Positions 17,951 to 25,422 are shown, counted from the stretch's first letter. The stretch: 64,000 nucleotides of DNA from Anaerolineaceae bacterium (GCA_030653365.1 JAURZL010000017.1:1-64000); one strand, 5' to 3'. Numbers and translations are program-made. Notes: a model not told the origin generated them from the sequence alone.

Positions 17951-18583
17951 ATGGCAACGGAAGACTTTTCACTCCGCTGTTATTGCTACCTCGACCGGAT
18001 GCAGGCACAGTATGCTGCGTTCATTGGCTCTGTGACCCAGGGTGATCTGCCGACCGAGGGAATGGCTGCATTATATGTGGAAATGGCACCCGGCAATGAA
18101 GTGTTCCGTGTGGTCGATATCGCTGTCAAAGCGACCGAAGCCCGCCCAGGCGCACAGATTGTTGAGCGCGAATTTGGCATGTTTGAGGTGCATTCCCGCA
18201 GCCAGGCAGCGGTTTTGGAAGCCGGTGAAGTTGTATTAAGCCGTCTGGGATTGAACGTCCAGGACCGCATCAAACCACAGGTTGTTTCCACCCAGGTGAT
18301 CACACGCATTGATCCATATCAATCGCAGTTGATCAATCGTTTTCGCCGCGGTTCCATGTTGGTGCCAGGCGAAACGATGCTGGTGTTGGAATGCGCTCCC
18401 GCTGCTTATATAAACTATGCAGTCAACGAAGCTGAGAAAAAAGCAAGCATCAAGCTGATCCATGTCACCTCGGTGGGACGCTTCGGTAGAATGTGGTTGA
18501 GTGGATCGGAGGCGGAGATTATTACCGCCCGGGATGCCGCAATCAGTGCACTCGAAAGCCTGGATGGTCAGATTGGTAGTTAG
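17951..18583 (+). CDS. BMC-T tandem-domain trimeric shell protein
   Basis: Shell protein with two fused BMC domains (about residues 1-105 and 106-205) that would form pseudohexameric trimers, often with a gated or metal-binding pore. Both halves show the alternating pattern ending in the RPGAQIVEREFGMFEVHSRS and KKASIKLIHVTSVGRFGRM segments. The layout at the start of each half is not the plain PduT order, so a permuted BMC-T is possible. Start chosen at the ATG at 17951; a TTG two codons earlier is directly after the preceding stop. It is tightly linked to the BMC-H gene. Confidence 0.88.
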   Translation: MATEDFSLRCYCYLDRMQAQYAAFIGSVTQGDLPTEGMAALYVEMAPGNEVFRVVDIAVKATEARPGAQIVEREFGMFEVHSRSQAAVLEAGEVVLSRLGLNVQDRIKPQVVSTQVITRIDPYQSQLINRFRRGSMLVPGETMLVLECAPAAYINYAVNEAEKKASIKLIHVTSVGRFGRMWLSGSEAEIITARDAAISALESLDGQIGS

Positions 18584-18609
18584 ACAGACAACAAGCGTGG
18601 AGGTGAGCC

Positions 18610-19077
18610 ATCGCTAAAACATTTTATACCGAACATGATATCGAAGATCTGGTTCGCCGTGGCATCATGTCATTGGCACTCAATGACAATGTCGTGCTGA
18701 CCGACCTGGCGTATGAAAAAGCCAGACGTCTGGGCATGAGCCTGATCTCACCGCAAGCCACCACGCCGCCTGCTGCACCTGTTCGCCCTTATCTTTCACA
18801 ACAGAATCAGATGGGCGAACGGGCGCGGGTACTTGATCAATCTACACCGCTGGGTTCCTCCGCAGAAACCAGGGGAATACCACCATTGGCACAATCGCCA
18901 TCAATACCTTCGAGTTCTGCTTCCGGATTTCCACAACCTGTGCAGGAATCGTCCGTGGATGTCAGTATTCTGCGCCAAGAACTGCAACAGCAAATCGGCA
19001 CTCAATTTCCAGCGATGGATAAAGCCCTGCTGAGTGAAATCATTGAGCGTGTGCTGCGCAGATTCGGAATCGTTTAA
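18610..19077 (+). CDS. BMC adaptor/linker protein sharing the aldolase N-module; predicted AUC start
   Basis: There is no catalytic domain. Residues 1-64 match the aldolase N-terminus colinearly (about 33 of 64 identical, including LTDLAYEKA and APVRPYL at the same positions). A Pro/Ser-rich linker of about 55 residues follows. The last 40 residues are helical and end in DKALLSEIIERVLRRFGIV, which resembles the aldehyde dehydrogenase's terminal helix. I infer a scaffold that joins aldolase-type modules to the shell or to other cargo. The alignment puts residue 1 at an ATC codon, 4 nt after a perfect GGAGGTG site; an in-frame TGA lies just upstream and the first ATG (18667) would delete a third of the shared module. 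A sequencing error of ATG to ATC is the alternative. Confidence 0.8.
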   Translation: MAKTFYTEHDIEDLVRRGIMSLALNDNVVLTDLAYEKARRLGMSLISPQATTPPAAPVRPYLSQQNQMGERARVLDQSTPLGSSAETRGIPPLAQSPSIPSSSASGFPQPVQESSVDVSILRQELQQQIGTQFPAMDKALLSEIIERVLRRFGIV

Positions 19078-19080
19078 CCC

Positions 19081-19401
19081 ATGAACCTGGCGATTGTCAA
19101 AGGTACCGCAGTATGCACAGCAAAATATCCAGGCACCGAAGGGATTAAATTGCTGGTGGTGCAACCCGTTAACAAACACCTCGAACCCGTAGGTGCTTTG
19201 GTGGTGGCAGCTGACAGTGTCCGTGCTGGGCATGGTGATCTGTGTGTGATGGTGCGGTCGAGGGAAGCCACCTTCTCACTTCCGGAAAGAAATTTCGTGC
19301 CGATTGATCTTGCGCTGGTTGGTATTGTAGATCAATTGGATGTACGCCCGGATGAGAGCTTCAATCTGGTGATGAAGCGCGGCTTCAACCCTTACAGCTG
19401 A
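19081..19401 (+). CDS. BMC-P shell vertex protein (EutN/CcmL family), copy 2
   Basis: Second pentamer-type vertex protein, 106 residues. It has the family beginning (MNLAIVKGTAVCTAKYPGTEGIKLLVVQPV), the central VVAADSVRAGHGDLCVMVRSREA and DLALVGIVDQLDV near the end. A C-terminal extension (NLVMKRGFNPYS) is not seen in the other two copies. The ATG follows the adaptor's stop codon by 3 bp, suggesting translational coupling. Confidence 0.93.
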   Translation: MNLAIVKGTAVCTAKYPGTEGIKLLVVQPVNKHLEPVGALVVAADSVRAGHGDLCVMVRSREATFSLPERNFVPIDLALVGIVDQLDVRPDESFNLVMKRGFNPYS

Positions 19402-19411
19402 AGGTGATGCA

Positions 19412-19684
19412 ATGATCCTGGGAAAAGTTATAGGTACCATCGTAACCACCATCAGTCATGAGTCATACAAACACCGCCGTATTTTGGTGATTCAGCCAAT
19501 GGGTTTGGACGACAGCCTTCCGGATGATGATTTTATTGCGCTGGATACCACCCACCAGGCTGGAATTGGTGATACCGTGCTGGTCCTGCGCGAAGGCAGT
19601 GGTGCCCGCCAGGTGTTGGAAAATGAATACGCCGGAGTGATTTCAGTGGTGATGGGGATTGTTGATTCAGTGCACCTGGAATAG
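19412..19684 (+). CDS. BMC-P shell vertex protein (EutN/CcmL family), copy 3
   Basis: Third pentamer-type vertex protein, 90 residues. Segments MILGKVIGTIVTTISHESYKHRRILVIQP, FIALDTTHQAGIGDTVLVLREGSGAR and VVMGIVDSVHLE follow the family order. It begins 10 bp after copy 2 and is the last gene of the shell operon. The next 120 bp up to the transketolase promoter hold no gene that I can support. Confidence 0.94.
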   Translation: MILGKVIGTIVTTISHESYKHRRILVIQPMGLDDSLPDDDFIALDTTHQAGIGDTVLVLREGSGARQVLENEYAGVISVVMGIVDSVHLE

Positions 19685-19804
19685 GTTGTCATCCCGGGGA
19701 CATGAGCAGCAAATCAGTTGAACTATTTGGTGGGGGTAAATCAGGCTGGATCGCATAGGTTGGTGAAAACATGAAACCGCGTATACTCGTGCGTCAACCC
19801 ATTG

Positions 19805-19833
19805 TTGACATTGATTTGGCAATATGTTATTAT
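19805..19833 (+). promoter_or_regulatory. near-consensus promoter of the transketolase-RLP operon
   Basis: TTGACA at 19805-19810, a 17-bp spacer and TATTAT at 19828-19833. Operator site 5 overlaps the -10 hexamer, an arrangement expected for repression. Confidence 0.8.
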
Positions 19834-19846
19834 ATGAACGTTTGTA
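19826..19846. promoter_or_regulatory. predicted SorC-family operator, site 5
   Basis: GTTAT at 19826-19830, four bases, TGAAC at 19835-19839, then GTTTGTA. The left half is degenerate because it overlaps the -10 hexamer. A second TACAATTGTA palindrome follows at 19855-19864. Confidence 0.55.
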
Positions 19847-19905
19847 CTTATATTTACAATTGTACAAATCACATCTGAAAACAATTTCACTACGATGCTG
19901 GAGAA

Positions 19906-20850
19906 ATGATGACCTTATCCTCCCCCCCTTCTATTACCTGGCAAGAAAACATTTATCAAATTGCCAACAACATTCGCCTAAGGGTGTTGGAACATACCTT
20001 AAAGAACAATGGTGGCTACATGAGCCAGGCTTGTTCTGCTGCAGAATTATTTGCCGCGTTATACACAAAGATTATGAATATTGGTCCCAGTGAAGCACCC
20101 ATGGTGCCGCCACCGTTCATGGGTGTACCCGCCAGCGATAACCCGCATTATCAAACCGGGCGTGGATACAATGGACCAATCGCAGCAGATTTAGACCGTT
20201 TCATCTTTTCGCCAGCCCATTATGCCCTGATTTTGTACACCGTTCTGATCGAAGTTGGCCGCATGTCTCTGGAGGGATTGTCTCAATTCAACCAGGATGG
20301 TTCTTCGGTAGAAATGATTGGGGCGGAACACTCTCCTGGATGTGAATTAACCAATGGATCCCTAGCTCAAGCCATCAGTCAGGCAGTCGGGATTGCCCTG
20401 GCACGTCGGATCAAAGGTGATATTGGACGGGTTTTCGTGATGATGTCAGATGGCGAATTCCAGGAAGGACAAACCTGGGAAGCGTTAGAGTCGATGGCAC
20501 ATTACAATCTGGATAACATGATCATTTATGTCGATGTGAATGGGCAATGTTGTGATGGAAAAATGTGCGATGTCCTCAATATTGAACCCTTGCAGCCCAG
20601 GCTGGAAGCTTTTGGTGCGCGTGTATTTGTGGTCGATGCGCATAATGCTGATGCTCTCGCAGCACCGGCAGAGGTCGAACCTGATGGTAGACCGGTTGTT
20701 GTCCTGTGTTACTCCGATCCTACCCGTGGATTACCTTTATTGAACAACCGTGCACCTAAATTGCACTATCTACGCTTCGTCAGTGAAGAAGAACGGGAAA
20801 GTTACCGCAAAGAATACGAAAAAATGCTGGTAGAGCTGAAAGGATCATAA
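19906..20850 (+). CDS. transketolase N-terminal (TPP-binding) subunit
   Basis: The thiamine-diphosphate-binding half of a split transketolase, 314 residues. The TPP motif reads SDGEFQEGQTWEALESMA followed by NMIIYVDVNG, and substrate-site residues appear in FIFSPAHYALILY, EHSPGCELTNGSLAQ. The first glycine of the usual GDG is serine here. Two in-frame ATGs (19906, 19909) follow a GGAG site, and either could be used. It abuts the C-terminal subunit gene. Together they could transfer two-carbon units between ketose and aldose phosphates, or act on an unusual ketose such as an apulose or 1-methylthioxylulose phosphate made in this locus. Confidence 0.9.
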   Translation: MMTLSSPPSITWQENIYQIANNIRLRVLEHTLKNNGGYMSQACSAAELFAALYTKIMNIGPSEAPMVPPPFMGVPASDNPHYQTGRGYNGPIAADLDRFIFSPAHYALILYTVLIEVGRMSLEGLSQFNQDGSSVEMIGAEHSPGCELTNGSLAQAISQAVGIALARRIKGDIGRVFVMMSDGEFQEGQTWEALESMAHYNLDNMIIYVDVNGQCCDGKMCDVLNIEPLQPRLEAFGARVFVVDAHNADALAAPAEVEPDGRPVVVLCYSDPTRGLPLLNNRAPKLHYLRFVSEEERESYRKEYEKMLVELKGS

Positions 20851-21861
20851 GTGATGGAAATCTTAACCAAAATTCACGCAAGAAATCTGGTGGAATGGGC
20901 TAAAAATCGTCCTGAAGTGCTGGTCCTGTCTGCCGATCTAACCAGCTCTACTGAAGCAGACCTTTTCCAAAAAGCCTATCCGGAACGCTTCTTCTCCTTC
21001 GGGCTGGCAGAACAAAATATGATGAGTGCGGCTGGCGGTCTGGCACGGGAAGGTTTCCTGCCGTTTATTCATACCTTTGCTGTGTTCATTTACCGCCGTG
21101 CTTATGATCAATTGGTCGATTCAGTTGCCTACCCCAATCTACCGGTACGGATGGTCGGGTTCCTGCCCGGTATCACCACCCCCGGTGGAATTACCCACCA
21201 GGCTATCGAAGATGTGGCTATGCTACGGGCGGTACCCAATATGACTATTTTGGAAGTAGGTGATGCGACCGAGATCGAAACCGTATTGGACGTGACGCTT
21301 GATATCCCTGGTCCCATATATCTGCGTATGTTACGCGGGGAAGTTCCACGTCTTTTCGCAAAGAGTGAACCCTTCAAATTCAATCAGGTGCGTGAATTAA
21401 GTAAAGGCAAGGACATCACGCTTTTTTCGAGTGGCATATGCACGGAAGAGGCGATGCGGGCAATGGCTATTCTGAAGCAGCGAGGCGTATCCATTCACCA
21501 TATGCATGTTTCAACCCTGAAGCCATTTACCGATCCAGCAATCCTGGAAGCCAGCTCGCAAGCCCGTCTGGGTGTAATCACCATGGAAAATCACACGATT
21601 GTTGGTGGGCTTGGGTCGGCGGTGGCAGAGGTTTTAGCAGACCATGGCATTGGGAAGCGATTAAAGCGGATCGGTCTGAAAGATACCTTTGCACATGGTG
21701 CCAGCCGTCCTTACCTGATGCGCGAATATGAACTGGATGCGCTTTCGTTGGTTCATGCTGTTGAAGAAATGGTCGGACATGAACTCGACATAACCGAGAC
21801 CGACCTGCAAACCGTTCGATTGGAAGCTGTTCACAGCACTGCTAAAGCGGAGGCACTCTAA
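20851..21861 (+). CDS. transketolase C-terminal subunit
   Basis: Pyrimidine-binding and C-terminal domains of the split transketolase, 336 residues. The catalytic glutamate that activates TPP is in FSFGLAEQNMMSAAGGLA. A transketolase C-terminal Rossmann-like domain follows (from about residue 190, GKDITLFSSGICTEEAM). The start is GTG directly after the previous stop, or ATG one codon later. Its own stop overlaps the next start by 1 bp, so the RuBisCO-like protein is translationally coupled to it. This coupling supports a shared pathway. Confidence 0.9.
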   Translation: MMEILTKIHARNLVEWAKNRPEVLVLSADLTSSTEADLFQKAYPERFFSFGLAEQNMMSAAGGLAREGFLPFIHTFAVFIYRRAYDQLVDSVAYPNLPVRMVGFLPGITTPGGITHQAIEDVAMLRAVPNMTILEVGDATEIETVLDVTLDIPGPIYLRMLRGEVPRLFAKSEPFKFNQVRELSKGKDITLFSSGICTEEAMRAMAILKQRGVSIHHMHVSTLKPFTDPAILEASSQARLGVITMENHTIVGGLGSAVAEVLADHGIGKRLKRIGLKDTFAHGASRPYLMREYELDALSLVHAVEEMVGHELDITETDLQTVRLEAVHSTAKAEAL

Positions 21862-23009
21862 TGCAGCGTGTAACTCCCCCTTTGAGTGGTGAACGCTTTA
21901 CTGTTGTGTATCGTTTTAGTGGCAATCGTGAAGAAGCTCAGGCAAAAGCCTGGGATGCCTGTATAGAACAAACCGTTGAATTCCCATTTGACCTTTTACC
22001 AGAGGGCGATATCCCGGAAAAAATCATAGGTCAAATCGAAAGCATGAATCCTGCAAATGAAGATCAGTCTTCCTTTATCGCCCGGATCAGCTTTGCCGTT
22101 GAAAATGCTGGTCACGATCTGGTGCAATTATTGAACGTTATTTTTGGTAATACGAGTATAAAACCCGGTGTGCGCGTCGAGGAATTTGATCTGCCAGATT
22201 CAATGATCAATCGTTTTCGTGGTCCTCGTTTTGGACGCGAAGGCTTGCGTACCCTTCTGAGTGCACCAGAACGTCCCCTCCTGTGTACTGCTTTAAAACC
22301 AATGGGGCTCTCCGTTCAGGATTTGGCAGATCAGGCTTATCAATTCGCCCTGGGTGGAATTGACATCATCAAAGACGATCATGGATTGGCAGATCAGGTT
22401 TTTTCCCCATTCGAAGAACGGGTACAACGCTGTGCTGATGCGGTTGCTCGTGCGAACCAGCAGACTGGATACCATAGTTTTTATATGCCCAGTCTGGGAT
22501 TACGCGCGGATCAATTACTCGAGAAAGCACACTTTGCAAAACAAAATGGAGCTGGTGGATTATTGGTTCCTCCCGGTTTGGTGGGGTTTGACAGTATGCG
22601 TATGTTGGCAGACGATGATGGATTGAATTTACCGGTTATGTTACATCCGGCATTTGTTGGCAGCTATGTTACAGCCCCAGCGAATGGCTTTTCTCATTAT
22701 GCCCTCTTTGGACAGGTTGCGAGATTGGCTGGAGCGGATGCAACCATTTACCCGAATTGGGGTGGACGATTTTCTTTCAGTAAACAGGAATGTATCTCGA
22801 TTGTTGCTGGGTCACAGGATCTGATGGGACATCTAAAAACTATCTTTCCAACACCTGGTGGTGGCATGACATTCGACCGTTTGCCGGAAATGTTGGAAGT
22901 CTATGGAAAAAATGTTATATTCCTGATGGGCGGTGGTTTGCACAGAATTGCCAACACATTGGTGGAAAGTAGCCGTACGATTCGTGAAATGGTGGAGAAT
23001 ATCCGATGA
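21861..23009 (+). CDS. RuBisCO-like protein (form IV) with altered metal site
   Basis: RuBisCO large-chain homologue, 382 residues, shorter than true RuBisCO (about 450-480). The lysine that starts catalysis in RuBisCO (K175) corresponds to K146 in TALKPMGLS. The carbamylated lysine and metal ligands (K201-x-D203-E204) read K171-D172-D173-H174, so the glutamate is histidine. The region of H294 is LHPAFVG (H262), and phosphate-binding glycines persist in PTPGGGM and FLMGGGL. A carboxylase is therefore very unlikely. Known RuBisCO-like proteins enolise or isomerise methylthioribulose-type phosphates, or decarboxylate 3-oxo-isoapionate phosphate. With MtnK and MtnA nearby, isomerisation of a ribulose-1-phosphate is a good candidate. 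Confidence 0.9.
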   Translation: MQRVTPPLSGERFTVVYRFSGNREEAQAKAWDACIEQTVEFPFDLLPEGDIPEKIIGQIESMNPANEDQSSFIARISFAVENAGHDLVQLLNVIFGNTSIKPGVRVEEFDLPDSMINRFRGPRFGREGLRTLLSAPERPLLCTALKPMGLSVQDLADQAYQFALGGIDIIKDDHGLADQVFSPFEERVQRCADAVARANQQTGYHSFYMPSLGLRADQLLEKAHFAKQNGAGGLLVPPGLVGFDSMRMLADDDGLNLPVMLHPAFVGSYVTAPANGFSHYALFGQVARLAGADATIYPNWGGRFSFSKQECISIVAGSQDLMGHLKTIFPTPGGGMTFDRLPEMLEVYGKNVIFLMGGGLHRIANTLVESSRTIREMVENIR

Positions 23010-24136
23010 AATATATGATTCTTGGCCCTGATGACCCGGCATTAGCCGTTTTGAAGCAACAACTCGCTGATCATCCGGAGTGGGATGCAGAATTGAAGAT
23101 CGTACCATGGGCGGATTATCAGGGGATGATGAACACCAGCCTGGCAGCAGAACAATCTCCCTACCAGGCTGTTTGTGTACCCGGACATATCTGGCTGCCC
23201 GGTTTGGTAGCAGATGGAAAATTGGAAGCTTTTGAAAATCTCCTTCCAGGTATTGCAGCGGAAGTCATTCAGGAATACGATCTCGCTGATATTATCCCGG
23301 CGGTTCACGCTGAAAGTCTGATGGAAGGAAAACAATATTTATTACCCTTATTTACCGATGGACATTTGATTTTTTATCGTAAAGACTTGCTGGATTTTAC
23401 TCATGTACCAGAAGGTATCCTTGATCCGCGTTCTATCCCAGAGCTTCTGGAAATGCTGACATTACCGGCTGGTCATTATCCCATGGCGCTAAAAGCCCAC
23501 CCGAGTGAAATCTTACTGGATTGGCTACCGTACCTGTGGGCCTTTGGTGGAGAATTAGTGGATTATAACCACCAACCAGCCTTTAACAGCAGCTCAGCTA
23601 TTCGCGCTTTAGAATTTTTTATTGATTTGAAACGCTTCTGCCCTCCAGATACCCACCTATATGGTAATGCTGAAATATTGAACATATTACAACAAGGGAA
23701 AGCAGCTTTGGCAGTGAGTTGGGGCGGACAGGCAGCACCGATTCTGGATGACAGTAACCCATACCGGAATGTGATCGGAACAGCAACTTTTACCCAGCCA
23801 TGGAATACTACCTGGGGTGTCAGCATCCCGACCAATCAACCAAAAGCCGTCAAGCAAGAGATGTTGTCTGTCCTATATACAGCTGCAGATAAGCAGCAGG
23901 ATCGTGAAGTTGCCCGACTTGCTGGCAGTCCGGTGCGCTTGAGTAGTTATTCGTTTGAGGAGTTGGAAAGGCATACCTGGCTTCAAGCGCAAAAAGAAAT
24001 GCTCGAGCACCGGAAACTACTGCCAAATCATCCAGGTTTTTCCAAATATTTAGGTCCGTTATATGCTATGGTTTATGCAGCTTTCACTGGGGAATTGACA
24101 GCGAGTGAAGCATTGAATCAAGCTGCAAAGTCCTAG
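23006..24136 (+). CDS. cytoplasmic solute-binding-protein homologue (family 1), no signal peptide
   Basis: The 376 residues resemble MalE-type extracellular sugar-binding proteins: MMNTSLAAEQSPYQAVCVPGHIWLPGLVADGKL, LPLFTDGHLIFYRKDLL, YLWAFGGELVD, ALEFFIDLKR and LQQGKAALAVSWGGQ. The N-terminus (MKYMILGPDD) goes straight into the first beta-strand, with no signal peptide or lipobox. The ATG overlaps the stop of the RuBisCO-like gene in an ATGA, so it is translated with it and appears to be a real cytosolic protein. No cognate permease or ATPase is adjacent. A role as metabolite-binding sensor, enzyme partner or recruited domain is possible; I do not know which. Confidence 0.8.
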   Translation: MKYMILGPDDPALAVLKQQLADHPEWDAELKIVPWADYQGMMNTSLAAEQSPYQAVCVPGHIWLPGLVADGKLEAFENLLPGIAAEVIQEYDLADIIPAVHAESLMEGKQYLLPLFTDGHLIFYRKDLLDFTHVPEGILDPRSIPELLEMLTLPAGHYPMALKAHPSEILLDWLPYLWAFGGELVDYNHQPAFNSSSAIRALEFFIDLKRFCPPDTHLYGNAEILNILQQGKAALAVSWGGQAAPILDDSNPYRNVIGTATFTQPWNTTWGVSIPTNQPKAVKQEMLSVLYTAADKQQDREVARLAGSPVRLSSYSFEELERHTWLQAQKEMLEHRKLLPNHPGFSKYLGPLYAMVYAAFTGELTASEALNQAAKS

Positions 24137-24137
24137 G

Positions 24138-24634
24138 ACGCAAAAGCGCAAAGGTTTAAAAAAGAAAAGATTCAAAGTTTTGGTTCTTTTTATCCTTCTT
24201 TTAATCCATACGACGCGTTGATTCCATATTTGATCAAGGGTGCACCAAAATTGATTAGCAAACCTAGCTTTAAGTTTGATGCTTTCAGGTAGGTTAGCAG
24301 TTGTTGTTGGTGAACATAAACAATCTTTTCCACAGCCTTTAATTCAATAAATACAAGATCCTCAACAATTATATCTGCTCGAAATCCGTTCTTAAAGAGA
24401 ATATCATCATAAACTACTGGCATTGGTACTTCAGATTTAATTTTCAGCCCTCGTTTTTATAAATCTTTAACCATGAATGATTGATAAGCAGATTCTAATA
24501 AACCGGGTCCCATGCTCTTATGAATTTTGAAAGCAACATCGACAATAATTTTGGCAACAGAATTCTCATGGAAATGCTTCGATGAATCCATTTTCGTTCC
24601 TTCGCGTCTTAATTCTTTCTTTGCGTTTTTGCGT
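24138..24634. repeat. 16-bp inverted repeats flanking the GxxExxY pseudogene
   Basis: Left copy at 24138-24153 (ACGCAAAAGCGCAAAG) and right copy at 24619-24634 (CTTTGCGTTTTTGCGT) match as inverted repeats at 15 of 16 positions. They bracket a single gene remnant, starting 2 bp after the stop of the preceding operon. This resembles a small mobile or interspersed cassette. No transposase is present, and I saw no clear target-site duplication. Confidence 0.55.
24190..24591 (-). pseudogene. GxxExxY-family protein interrupted by an in-frame stop
   Basis: The reading frame begins at ATG 24591 and encodes a normal family N-terminus with the name-giving motif (GPGLLESAY). It is then broken by TAA at 24457-24459 and continues in the same frame as KRGLKIKSEVPMPVVYDDILF through the PD-(D/E)XK-like core (ADIIVEDLVFIELKAVE) to LINFGAPLIKYGI. 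Total length without the stop would be 133 residues, the usual size. The stop falls where a glutamate codon (GAA) is commonly found, so one substitution explains it. The family has no settled function. Confidence 0.75.
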
Positions 24635-24642
24635 GGGGTTTT

Positions 24643-25422
24643 TTAAATTGCCCTCTCAGCCAGAATCAATCCGGTTGACAACACTACCGTCCCCACAATC
24701 AACAGCAGATCCCAAGGGTGAAAATGCACATTCTTCACATACGTACGCGTTGGATACAATCCAAAGGCGCGGCATTCCAGGGAGGTGGCGGTGGTTTCGG
24801 CTTTTCGCAAGCCATTGATGAGAATAGTAAAAATGTAACGCTGCCAGAGCTTGAAGCGGTGAGTCAAGCCCGAACTGGATGACTTGCCGCGAATGGAATG
24901 GGCTGCGCGGACAGCATCGACTTCGCGCTGGATCAGCGGCAGAAAACGCAGCGCAAGGAAAACGGCAAAGGCACCCCGATAGGGAACCCCGGCTTTGGTG
25001 AGAGAGACCATCAAATCGCGGGTATCCGTGGTCCAGATCAAAACAAAAGACGCCAAAACGACTACAGAAAGACGGAAGAAAAAGATCGGACCTTGATACA
25101 ACCCATTGTCGGTGATGGTGAGCGGTCCAAGTTTGAACAGTGGCTCACCCGGATCAGCGAAGAAGTGAAAGACCATCAAAAGGATACCGAGCATCAGAAT
25201 AATCTTGCTGCTGCCCAGAATCTGGCGAACCGGAATCCTCCCAGCAATCATCGCCAATAACAGGACGCTGACAAACATCACAGCACCGGAGATTGGTGAT
25301 TGATAAAGGAAAAGACCAATTGCGACAATGAAAACCCAGGCAAGTTTTACCAGCGGATAGAGTCGGTTCATCAGTGAAGCACGATAGGTATAGACCAGTC
25401 CTTGTTGTTGATTATCCGACAT
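24643..25422 (-). CDS. ECF transporter transmembrane subunit T (EcfT/CbiQ family)
   Basis: Membrane coupling subunit of an energy-coupling-factor importer. I place the start at MSDNQQQG (25422), because GGAGG lies 6 bp upstream; the open frame reaches 13 codons further. About five hydrophobic segments are seen. The cytoplasmic coupling motifs that contact the ATPases read VDAVRAAHSIRGK and TATSLECRAFG (Ala-Arg-Gly-type motifs in the family). It overlaps the end of the ATPase gene by 11 bp and is the last gene in the operon. Confidence 0.9.
   Translation of the reverse strand: MSDNQQQGLVYTYRASLMNRLYPLVKLAWVFIVAIGLFLYQSPISGAVMFVSVLLLAMIAGRIPVRQILGSSKIILMLGILLMVFHFFADPGEPLFKLGPLTITDNGLYQGPIFFFRLSVVVLASFVLIWTTDTRDLMVSLTKAGVPYRGAFAVFLALRFLPLIQREVDAVRAAHSIRGKSSSSGLTHRFKLWQRYIFTILINGLRKAETTATSLECRAFGLYPTRTYVKNVHFHPWDLLLIVGTVVLSTGLILAERAI

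Noticed and set aside
21861..23009. True RuBisCO with carboxylase activity
   Set aside because: Too short, the metal-ligand glutamate is histidine, and there is no phosphoribulokinase or small subunit in the window.
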